This document shows positions 1-5,437 of a stretch of 6,588 bases of DNA, piece after piece. The notes below the pieces were generated by a model. It saw only the letters and a list, made by a program, of their open reading frames with translations. It was not told the DNA's origin and searched no databases. This stretch comes from an uncultured Haemophilus sp. (GTDB lineage: Bacteria; Pseudomonadota; Gammaproteobacteria; Enterobacterales; Pasteurellaceae). Location: NCBI RefSeq assembly GCF_937976265.1, contig NZ_CALJRX010000337.1, positions 1 through 6,588 on the forward strand. Direction: 5' to 3'. Made by a program: the position numbers and the translations under genes. Position 1 is the first letter of the stretch, and each line of letters begins with the position of its first letter.

Positions 1-2
1 CT

Positions 3-1412
3 GCTGTCTTACCAGCAGCTGTACTGATGGGTATTGGTTATTGGCTTGACCCAGATGGCTGGGGAGCTAACAGTCAACTTGCTGCATTTTTAATTAAATC
101 AGGCGGTGCTATCATCGATAACATGGGCCTGCTTTTTGCCGTTGGCGTTGCTTTCGGTTTATCTAAGGACAAACATGGTTCCGCTGCACTTTCAGGTTTA
201 GTGGGTTACTATGTGGTAACCACTCTACTTTCACCTGGTAGTGTTGCTCAGCTACAACATATCGATGTAAGTGAAGTGCCCGCCGCCTTCGGGAAAATCA
301 ATAACCAATTTATTGGGATTTTGATCGGGGTGATTTCAGCTGAACTTTATAACCGCTTCTATCAAGTAGAATTGCCAAAAGCACTCTCCTTCTTTAGCGG
401 AAAACGTCTTGTGCCAATCGTCGTTTCTTTTGCCATGATGTTCATCAGCTTCATATTGCTTTACATCTGGCCATATATTTTCGGCGGTTTAGTGTCATTC
501 GGTGAAAGCATTAAAGACTTAGGCGCTGTTGGTGCAGGTCTTTACGGTTTCTTCAACCGTTTACTCATTCCTGTTGGTTTACACCACGCATTGAACTCAG
601 TATTCTGGTTTGACGTCGCAGGCATCAATGATATTCCAAACTTCTTAGGTGGTGCGAAATCACTTGCTGAAGGCACTGCAACGGTTGGTGTAACCGGTAT
701 GTATCAAGCCGGTTTCTTCCCTGTCATGATGTTCGGTTTACCGGGTGCCGCATTAGCGATTTATCTCAGCGCTAAACCAAGCCAAAGAACTAAAGTGGCA
801 TCAATCATGCTTGCGGGTGCGTTTGCTTCATTCTTCACTGGGATCACCGAGCCATTAGAATTCTCTTTCATGTTTGTTGCACCGGTGCTTTACTTCATCC
901 ACGCGGTATTAACCGGTATTTCCGTCTTTATCGCGGCAACAATGCATTGGATCGCAGGCTTCGGTTTCAGTGCGGGTCTCGTGGATATGGTACTTTCATC
1001 ACGCAACCCATTAGCCGTTGAATGGTATATGCTAATCGTACAAGGCTTAGTATTCTTCGTGATTTACTATGCAGTATTCCGTTTTGCAATTAAAGCTTTC
1101 AACTTAAAAACATTAGGTCGTACAGAAGAAGCAGAAGAAACCACTGCAGCACAACCAGCAGCGAGCCAATCTCGTGAAGAAAGAGCGGTCAAATTTATTG
1201 ATGCTTTAGGTGGTGCTGATAACTTCAAAAATATTGATGCTTGTATCACTCGCTTACGTTTAAGCTTAGTGGACCAACACAAAATTAATGAAGAACAGCT
1301 TAAGTCTCTTGGCGCAAAAGGTATCGTGAAAATCGGTAACGATGGCTTACAAGTGGTTCTCGGCCCTGAAGCTGAACTTGTGGCAGAAGCCATGAAACAA
1401 AAAGTGAAATAA
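3..1412 (+). CDS. nagE: PTS EIIC-EIIB permease, N-acetylglucosamine/glucose family (5' partial)
   Basis: Inner-membrane sugar permease of the phosphotransferase system, importing and phosphorylating its sugar. The frame is open from base 3, and residues encoded before the Met at 27 (AVLPAAVL) continue the usual EIIC N-terminus, so the true start lies upstream and only about 15-20 residues are missing. Numbering from that Met: hydrophobic EIIC segments fill about residues 20-365, with the sugar-site motif GLHHALNSVFWF (H186, H187) and GITEPLEF (272-279, E275). A linker rich in Glu, Ala and Gln (about 368-387) leads to an EIIB domain with its phosphorylated cysteine C406 in IDACITRLRL. The protein stops after EIIB. 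E. coli NagE has a further EIIA domain, so phosphate must come from a separate EIIA such as Crr. The ALNSVFWF stretch favours GlcNAc-type (NagE) over glucose-type (PtsG), but substrate is not proven. Family is certain; symbol is moderately sure. Confidence 0.85.
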   Translation, partial: AVLPAAVLMGIGYWLDPDGWGANSQLAAFLIKSGGAIIDNMGLLFAVGVAFGLSKDKHGSAALSGLVGYYVVTTLLSPGSVAQLQHIDVSEVPAAFGKINNQFIGILIGVISAELYNRFYQVELPKALSFFSGKRLVPIVVSFAMMFISFILLYIWPYIFGGLVSFGESIKDLGAVGAGLYGFFNRLLIPVGLHHALNSVFWFDVAGINDIPNFLGGAKSLAEGTATVGVTGMYQAGFFPVMMFGLPGAALAIYLSAKPSQRTKVASIMLAGAFASFFTGITEPLEFSFMFVAPVLYFIHAVLTGISVFIAATMHWIAGFGFSAGLVDMVLSSRNPLAVEWYMLIVQGLVFFVIYYAVFRFAIKAFNLKTLGRTEEAEETTAAQPAASQSREERAVKFIDALGGADNFKNIDACITRLRLSLVDQHKINEEQLKSLGAKGIVKIGNDGLQVVLGPEAELVAEAMKQKVK

Positions 1413-1425
1413 AACACACCAAATG

Positions 1426-1459
1426 AAATGCCGACTCAGAAATGGGTCGGTATTTTTTT
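1426..1459 (+). terminator. Intrinsic terminator of nagE
   Basis: A hairpin begins 13 bp after the nagE stop: AAATGCCGAC (1426-1435) pairs with GTCGGTATTT (1446-1455) with one G-U pair. The stem can grow inward by T1436-G1445 and C1437-G1444, leaving a 6-nt loop. A run of seven T (1453-1459) follows directly. It ends plus-strand transcription and separates nagE from the leftward crp cluster. Confidence 0.85.
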
Positions 1460-1481
1460 GCCAAAAATAAAGTAAAAAATG

Positions 1482-1490
1482 ACCGCACTT
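1482..1490 (-). repeat. DNA uptake signal sequence (USS), intergenic
   Basis: Exact 9-mer AAGTGCGGT on the minus strand. It is preceded by A and followed by CA and T-rich tracts, which fits the extended Haemophilus USS consensus (core plus two downstream AT-rich blocks). It sits just beyond the nagE terminator and is not paired with an inverted copy, so it does not act as a USS-type terminator hairpin. Confidence 0.9.
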
Positions 1491-1554
1491 TAGCTGAGAA
1501 TTTTTCGTTCGAAGTGAGTTAAATGAAAATTTGAAAATTGAAGATTGTTTTGAA

Positions 1555-1764
1555 GGGTGGTGGAACTAAGCAGAATTGGTCTTAACAGCAAGTGGCTTAC
1601 TGCATCGCATCCCTGCGGGATTTCTACCTAGTCCACCATAGATTTAAAGCATCTCTGGGGTTCCAGTCTGCGATATAAAATTAAAAGATTAAGCATCTTT
1701 TAAAAGCCACTTATATATTCAGGAGACCAATCCTGACTTCCAAACAAACCACATTGGAAGGCAG
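1555..1764 (-). ncRNA. Candidate structured small RNA, family not recognised
   Basis: About 210 nt downstream of a strong minus-strand promoter, with no convincing ORF. Local helices in order on the minus strand (plus coordinates): 1754-1760/1737-1743; 1731-1736/1719-1724; 1695-1703/1681-1689 (9 bp); 1663-1666/1655-1658; a 17-bp stem 1622-1638/1558-1575 with one bulge at 1565; and inside it 1617-1621/1609-1613 and 1596-1603/1585-1592. The 17-bp stem has two G-U pairs and the last hairpin has a U-G and a G-U pair. All would be A-C mismatches on the plus strand, so the strand call rests on structure as well as promoter. A second nested set of pairings competes with these: 1724-1735/1571-1582, 1704-1712/1590-1598 and 1669-1674/1604-1609. 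The 3' end is uncertain because no hairpin followed by a U-run is visible. It does not match the hallmarks of 6S, tmRNA, RNase P RNA or SRP RNA that I know. Confidence 0.6.
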
Positions 1765-1768
1765 TGTT

Positions 1769-1797
1769 ATGATAGAAGTCTTCCACTATTTTGTCAA
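1769..1797 (-). promoter_or_regulatory. Sigma70 promoter of the candidate small RNA
   Basis: On the minus strand a perfect -35 TTGACA (1792-1797), a 17-bp spacer and -10 TATCAT (1769-1774, five of six to consensus). The predicted start is at about 1762-1765. A-rich tracts upstream of the -35 (about 1820-1845) could act as an UP element. No CRP site is seen at the usual -41.5 or -61.5 positions. No protein gene lies downstream on this strand before nagE, which is antisense, so the promoter must serve an RNA. Confidence 0.7.
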
Positions 1798-1888
1798 TTA
1801 AGATATTGCACTAAAAGAAGTATTTTTTCGCTTTTCGTATAAAAATTAACAAAGGCATTTCAACTATCACATCAATGTAACAAAAATG

Positions 1889-1920
1889 AAATAACCGCCT
1901 GATTAAAGACGGTTATTTTT
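1889..1920 (-). terminator. Intrinsic terminator after crp, possibly bidirectional
   Basis: Inverted repeat AAATAACCG (1889-1897) / CGGTTATTT (1910-1918), starting 3 bp beyond the crp stop. On the minus strand two further pairs (one U-G) bring the stem to 11 bp with an 8-nt loop, followed by a T-rich tail. On the plus strand a T5 run (1916-1920) follows, so it may also work in that direction. It isolates crp from the small-RNA promoter downstream. Confidence 0.75.
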
Positions 1921-1921
1921 G

Positions 1922-2590
1922 CTATCGTGTGCCGTAAACCACAATGGTTTTACCGTGCGCATGAATGAGATTTTGATCTTCCAGCATCTTAATGATTCGC
2001 CCTACGGTTTCACGTGAACAGCCCACCATTTGACCAATTTCCTGACGCGTAATTTTAATCTGCATGCCATCCGGGTGAGTCATGGCCTCTGGTTGTTTTG
2101 CCAAGTGCATAAGCGCCTGAGCAATACGCCCTGCCACATCCAAAAAGGCCAGGTTAGTCACTTGTCGAGATGTATTCTGCAAGCGTTTTGATAACTGAGA
2201 AGTCAGGAACATTAAAATCTCAGGATTAATTTGAATAAGCTGACGATATTTTTTATAGGAAATTTCCGCAATTTCACAAGGGGTTTTCGTTTTCACCCAA
2301 GCAGAACGTTTCGAGCCTTCATCAAATAAACCCGCTTCACCAAAAAATTGTCCGGCACCTAAATAAGATAAAATCATCTCTTTGCCTTCATCATCTTTCG
2401 ATGAAACCATCACGCTTCCTTTAATTAAGAAATATAAAATATTGGCATCTTCCCCTGCATGGATTAAGGTCGATTTTGCAGGATATTTATGCAAATGACA
2501 GTGAGTTAGGAACCAATCCAGAGCAGGATCGCGTTGCTGATCATCGTCTTGTAACTTTTGTTCTTCAAGTAATTCTACATCTTCTGACAT
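1922..2590 (-). CDS. crp: cAMP receptor protein (CRP, catabolite activator)
   Basis: Global cAMP-dependent transcription factor, 222 aa against 210 in E. coli. The extra 13 residues are an acidic, Gln-rich N-terminus. The cAMP-binding domain spans about residues 30-145, with ligand residues G84, E85, R95, S96, T140 and S141 in place. The C-terminal helix-turn-helix (RQEIGQMVGCSRETVGRI, 182-199) has DNA-contact residues R193, E194 and R198, so the same DNA half-site as E. coli CRP is expected. Activating-region residues are kept: T171 and H172 (AR1); H32, H34 and K114 (AR2). The start is set by AGGAG 5 nt before ATG. It is last in the leftward cluster, 16 bp after yheU, and a terminator follows. 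In H. influenzae, CRP with Sxy also switches on competence genes. Confidence 0.97.
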   Translation of the reverse strand: MSEDVELLEEQKLQDDDQQRDPALDWFLTHCHLHKYPAKSTLIHAGEDANILYFLIKGSVMVSSKDDEGKEMILSYLGAGQFFGEAGLFDEGSKRSAWVKTKTPCEIAEISYKKYRQLIQINPEILMFLTSQLSKRLQNTSRQVTNLAFLDVAGRIAQALMHLAKQPEAMTHPDGMQIKITRQEIGQMVGCSRETVGRIIKMLEDQNLIHAHGKTIVVYGTR

Positions 2591-2606
2591 ATAAGCTCCT
2601 ATTGAT

Positions 2607-2825
2607 TCATTTTAGAAATTCCATTTTATCTTTGATATCAATGGATTCATGTAATTCTGACCAAACAATCACTGCACTTCCATTGTGAATCTTGTTTAGT
2701 AGGTGTTGTTTTTTTTGTTCTAAAGAAAATTCGTGTGAACCATAATCAGTACCTTCTCTAAGTACCACACTTTCCACAATATTTTCTAAGGTTTCTGTTG
2801 GCAATTCTTGCCACGGAATAATCAT
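2607..2825 (-). CDS. yheU: YheU family (UPF0270) small conserved protein
   Basis: 72-aa protein beginning MIIPWQELPTETLENIVES, clearly the YheU/UPF0270 family: the PWQ-L--ETLEN start, the VLREGTDYG motif and the VWSELHE motif near the C-terminus match E. coli YheU from memory. Function is unknown. A reading frame open from a TTG at 2846, directly abutting the slmA stop, would add seven residues (MTLVDKY). The ATG at 2825 matches the usual family N-terminus and is preferred, though neither start has a strong ribosome-binding site, so coupling to slmA translation is plausible. It lies between slmA and crp. In E. coli yheU also lies a few genes from crp, so this neighbourhood is old. Confidence 0.88.
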   Translation of the reverse strand: MIIPWQELPTETLENIVESVVLREGTDYGSHEFSLEQKKQHLLNKIHNGSAVIVWSELHESIDIKDKMEFLK

Positions 2826-2846
2826 ATATTTATCAACTAAAGTCAA

Positions 2847-3500
2847 TTAAGCAAAAAGCGGTTCAAGAAAACGCCATTGCTGTTCAAAACTTTGATTGGC
2901 GCCTAAACGGAAGTTTGTGCGGACATAACGCATAAACTGCCCTTCACAAAGGGTCACTAAATGCCCTGCAATAATACGTTCATCGACATTAAAACCACGC
3001 CCTTCACGTAATTTTCGCATTTGTAAAATATTCACAAATTGCATTTCAAGACGATCGAAAAATTGCGCGACACGAGCCTGTAAAAGTGGCTCCTCAAACA
3101 TCAAGGCATGTCCGGTCAAAATACGTGTCAAACCCGGGTTTTTACGCGCAAAGTCGAGGATCATCTGCATAATGTCACGCACTCGATTCATCGTATTGGT
3201 TTCATTACGAATTGATGTGGTGATACGGCTAAATAAATTCGCTTCAATATTATCGATCAACGCTTCAAACATTTTGGTTTTACTTGGGAAGTAACGATAA
3301 AGTGCCGCTTCTGACACCCCTACTTCTTCCGCTAAACGTGCTGTTGTCATACGCTCCATTCCGCGTTCAGAATGCAGCATATGGGTAAGCACCGTCAACA
3401 CTTGTTGACGACGTTCTTTTACCGTACGTTTTTCGATTTTTGGCGGTTTGATTTCCGCAGCAATCTCATCAACTTCTACGAGAGATAATTGTTCTACCAT
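2847..3500 (-). CDS. slmA: Nucleoid occlusion factor SlmA (TetR family)
   Basis: 217-aa TetR-type DNA-binding protein that, bound to SlmA sites on the chromosome, blocks FtsZ ring assembly over the nucleoid. The N-terminal helix-turn-helix (about residues 52-71, MTTARLAEEVGVSEAALYRY) and following FPSKTKMFEAL are near-identical to E. coli SlmA, as is the C-terminal signature NPGLTRILTGHALMFEE. It is about 19 residues longer than E. coli SlmA because of a charged N-terminus (VEVDEIAAEIKPPKIEKR), which I believe is usual in Haemophilus. Its ATG is 3 bp after the dut stop with only a weak ribosome-binding site, suggesting translational coupling to dut. yheU follows closely. Confidence 0.95.
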   Translation of the reverse strand: MVEQLSLVEVDEIAAEIKPPKIEKRTVKERRQQVLTVLTHMLHSERGMERMTTARLAEEVGVSEAALYRYFPSKTKMFEALIDNIEANLFSRITTSIRNETNTMNRVRDIMQMILDFARKNPGLTRILTGHALMFEEPLLQARVAQFFDRLEMQFVNILQMRKLREGRGFNVDERIIAGHLVTLCEGQFMRYVRTNFRLGANQSFEQQWRFLEPLFA

Positions 3501-3503
3501 AGT

Positions 3504-3959
3504 TTATTTTTTACCTGAATGACCAAAACCGCCCTCACCGCGTTCAGTTTCGGTAAATTCGCTGACAATATTGAATTCCGCTTGTACGACCGGCACAAAG
3601 ACTAATTGCGCAATACGGTCACCAACTTCAATTTTGAACGGTTCATGACCACGATTCCATACAGACACCATTAATGGACCTTGATAATCTGAATCAATTA
3701 AGCCCACCAAGTTACCTAAAACGATACCGTGTTTATGACCTAAACCCGAACGAGGCAGAATCACTGCTGCAAGGTTCGGATCGGCAATATAAATTGAAAG
3801 GCCTGTTGGGATAAGTTTGGTTTCACCTGGTTGAATTTCGATGCCTTCTTCAAGCAATGCACGCAAATCCAAACCGGCTGAACCTTCGGTTGCATAGGTT
3901 GGTAAAGGAAATTCGTTGCCAATACGGCTATCTAAAATTTTTACATCAATTTTTTTCAT
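3504..3959 (-). CDS. dut: dUTP diphosphatase (dUTPase)
   Basis: Cleaves dUTP to dUMP and diphosphate, keeping uracil out of DNA and feeding dTMP synthesis; trimeric cytoplasmic enzyme. 151 aa, full family length. All five motifs are present: I AGLDLRA (28-34), II PRSGLGHKHG (69-78), III GLIDSDYQG (86-94, catalytic-site D89 and Tyr92), IV GDRIAQLVF (113-121) and V RGEGGFGHSG (140-149), the flexible tail that closes the active site. AAGGA lies 9 nt before the ATG. It is 73 bp after coaBC, a gap containing a USS, and 3 bp before slmA. coaBC-dut is a widespread gamma-proteobacterial pair. Confidence 0.97.
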   Translation of the reverse strand: MKKIDVKILDSRIGNEFPLPTYATEGSAGLDLRALLEEGIEIQPGETKLIPTGLSIYIADPNLAAVILPRSGLGHKHGIVLGNLVGLIDSDYQGPLMVSVWNRGHEPFKIEVGDRIAQLVFVPVVQAEFNIVSEFTETERGEGGFGHSGKK

Positions 3960-3994
3960 GCTTATTTATCCTTTAAAAGAAATCTGTCATACAA

Positions 3995-4003
3995 AAGTGC
4001 GGT
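3995..4003 (+). repeat. DNA uptake signal sequence (USS) between coaBC and dut
   Basis: Exact AAGTGCGGT on the plus strand followed by CA and A-rich sequence, in the 73-bp gap between coaBC and dut. No inverted partner is adjacent, so no terminator hairpin forms here. Confidence 0.9.
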
Positions 4004-4032
4004 CACAAAATCCAACGAATTTTGAACGTATT

Positions 4033-5235
4033 TTATTTGTGATAATGCTCAACAATTTCAGTGACCAACACTTCTGCCAATTTATTTTTATCCGCTAACG
4101 GCAACGCTTTTTCGCCTGTTTTCCAAAAGATCTGCAAGGCATTTTGATCTTGTCCGAATACTTGCCCACCCGATACATCATTAGCACAAATCATATCTAA
4201 ATTTTTGCGTTGAAGTTTGCTCTTCGCATACTCAGCGACATTTTGCGTTTCAGCTGCAAAGCCCACAACAAATGGACGATCTTTTTCTAAACTTGCCACA
4301 CTTGCGATAATGTCTGGATTTTTCACCAATTTAAGAGAAAGCTCATCGTTATCATTGGTTTTCTTAATTTTTTGATCAGCAACTTCCGCCACTCGATAAT
4401 CTGCCACCGCAGCACAGCCAATAAAAATACGATTTTTGACCGCACTTTCAAGGGAGGCTTGCCACATTTCATGGGCGGTTGTCACATCAATACGATGAAC
4501 ATTTTTCGGTGTAGCCAGATTAACAGGTCCTGCAATTAAGGTGACATTTGCGCCACGTTTGGCAAAGGCCTCGGCAATTGCAAAGCCCATTTTACCTGAG
4601 CTGTGATTAGAAATATAACGAACCGGATCGATAGCCTCACGCGTCGGGCCTGCCGTGATGGTGACACTTAAATCAGCTAAATCTTGTTGAACAGCAAAAA
4701 GTGATTGAAGCGACGCAAAAATTTCAGCGGGCTCAGACATTCTACCGGCTCCCATATCGCCACAAGCCTGAAAACCGCTATTTGGCCCCACAAAATGAAT
4801 GCCTCGTGCAGAAAGAGCGGTCAAATTTTGTTGTGTAATCGCCTGGCGGTACATTTGCTGATTCATAGCCGGTGCGAGCAAAATAGGTGCACTTGTCGCG
4901 AGACAAATCGTACTGAGTAAATCATTTGCCATTCCAACGGTTAAACGTGCAATAAAGTCGGCACTGGCTGGCGCAATCACAATCGCATCAGCCCATTTGG
5001 CCAGCTCAATATGCCCCATGGCTAATTCAGCTTGAGGATCAAGTAAAGATTGAGAAACCGCATTACCCGAAATGGCTTGTAGCGTTAAAGGCGTGACAAA
5101 TTCAGCGGCGGCTGGCGTTAAAGCCACTCGAACTTCTGCGTTAGATTTGCGTAATAAACGAATAAACTCAATGGTTTTATAGGCGGCAATGCCCCCTGTA
5201 ATCCCGACAACAATACGCTTTCCGCTCAAGCTCAT
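4033..5235 (-). CDS. coaBC: Bifunctional phosphopantothenoylcysteine decarboxylase / phosphopantothenate-cysteine ligase
   Basis: Catalyses two successive coenzyme A steps: CTP-dependent joining of cysteine to 4'-phosphopantothenate (CoaB, C-terminal half) and FMN-dependent decarboxylation to 4'-phosphopantetheine (CoaC, N-terminal half). 400 aa, close to full length. CoaC (about 1-185) has the flavin-binding start VGITGGIAAYK, catalytic H75 in GHIELAKWAD, the APAMNQQM motif with N125, and C158 in QACGDMGAGRM. CoaB (about 190-400) has TAGPTREAIDPVRYISNHSSG with N210, AAVADYR, and K289 in DQKIKK. GGAG lies 6 nt before ATG. It is first in the leftward cluster and divergent from radC. A USS (4439-4447) is embedded in the reading frame, encoding Ser-Ala-Val in a CoaB surface-type stretch. 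Confidence 0.97.
   Translation of the reverse strand: MSLSGKRIVVGITGGIAAYKTIEFIRLLRKSNAEVRVALTPAAAEFVTPLTLQAISGNAVSQSLLDPQAELAMGHIELAKWADAIVIAPASADFIARLTVGMANDLLSTICLATSAPILLAPAMNQQMYRQAITQQNLTALSARGIHFVGPNSGFQACGDMGAGRMSEPAEIFASLQSLFAVQQDLADLSVTITAGPTREAIDPVRYISNHSSGKMGFAIAEAFAKRGANVTLIAGPVNLATPKNVHRIDVTTAHEMWQASLESAVKNRIFIGCAAVADYRVAEVADQKIKKTNDNDELSLKLVKNPDIIASVASLEKDRPFVVGFAAETQNVAEYAKSKLQRKNLDMICANDVSGGQVFGQDQNALQIFWKTGEKALPLADKNKLAEVLVTEIVEHYHK
4439..4447 (-). repeat. DNA uptake signal sequence (USS) inside coaBC
   Basis: Exact AAGTGCGGT on the coding strand of coaBC, preceded by A and followed by CA and AT-rich sequence. It is read as part of Glu-Ser-Ala-Val-Lys (about residues 263-267), a common way Haemophilus proteins accommodate the signal. 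Confidence 0.9.
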
Positions 5236-5278
5236 TTGCTACTCCGCTACGACTTAATAGAATGGATATGTTTTTGTG

Positions 5279-5293
5279 TGTTAGTACTTAACA
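5279..5293. promoter_or_regulatory. Palindrome resembling a SlmA binding site, upstream of coaBC
   Basis: TGTTA (5279-5283) and TAACA (5289-5293) form an inverted repeat around GTACT. Within it the 12-mer starting at 5280 agrees at 9 of 12 positions with the E. coli SlmA site GTGAGTACTCAC, including the central AGTACT. It lies 44 bp upstream of the coaBC start, at the head of the cluster that encodes SlmA. The right arm is shifted by one base, so this is only a candidate. Confidence 0.3.
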
Positions 5294-5342
5294 ACTTAAG
5301 GTCGCCTATTTTACTTCAAATTTCACCAATAAAAAATTTTAT

Positions 5343-5364
5343 TTTTGCGATCGCTATACCAAAA
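5343..5364 (+). promoter_or_regulatory. Candidate CRP-S (Sxy-dependent CRP) site upstream of radC
   Basis: The 22-bp site has the layout of a CRP site: TTTTGCGATC on the left, then ACCAAAA on the right. The left half-site TGCGA (5346-5350) has the C typical of Pasteurellaceae CRP-S sites instead of the T of ordinary CRP sites (TGTGA). The right half TACCA (5357-5361) agrees with TCGCA at three of five positions. The outer T and A tracts are symmetric. The centre is about 84 bp before the radC start codon. In H. influenzae radC is, as I recall, part of the CRP-S competence regulon, which supports the call. Confidence 0.5.
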
Positions 5365-5408
5365 ACAAAACTGATTTCTCGCAAAGATTGAAAACATCCT
5401 GAAAATTG

Positions 5409-5417
5409 ACCGCACTT
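5409..5417 (-). repeat. DNA uptake signal sequence (USS) upstream of radC
   Basis: Exact AAGTGCGGT on the minus strand followed by CAATTTT, matching the extended consensus. It lies 20 bp before the radC start, within the presumed radC 5' untranslated region. Confidence 0.9.
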
Positions 5418-5437
5418 TTTTCTTTTCATTAATTAAT

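Noticed and set aside
1067..1488. Minus-strand open frames of 116 and 62 residues over the end of nagE
   Set aside because: Shadows of the nagE frame and its terminator, with composition unlike a real protein and no start signals.
1620..1758. Short peptides in the minus-strand RNA (MWFVWKSGLVS and a 22-residue frame starting MLNLLILYRR)
   Set aside because: Neither has a ribosome-binding site, and no downstream gene exists for a leader peptide to control. The helix pattern explains the sequence better.
1555..1764. Assignment of the candidate RNA to 6S RNA, tmRNA, RNase P RNA or SRP RNA
   Set aside because: The conserved sequences I know for these (for example the 6S GAGCCGAU and GCUCGGUCC motifs, tmRNA tag frame with CCACCA end, RNase P GAGGAAAGUC) are absent. 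In H. influenzae 6S is, as I recall, near another gene.
1555..1764. Retron msr-msd RNA, suggested by terminal inverted repeats and a long hairpin
   Set aside because: No reverse transcriptase gene lies nearby, and the long stem closes a three-way junction rather than a single msd hairpin.
4036..4052. TGTGA followed by TCAACA, a possible CRP site before dut
   Set aside because: The second half-site matches poorly and the sequence is the coding end of coaBC; explained by codons.
3916..4098. Plus-strand 60-residue frame across the dut-coaBC junction
   Set aside because: It overlaps two well-supported genes on the other strand and includes the USS; no family resemblance.
5347..5354. GCGATCGC octamer palindrome as a separate repeat
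   Set aside because: A single copy in this window; it is part of the CRP-S-like site, so no separate element is needed.
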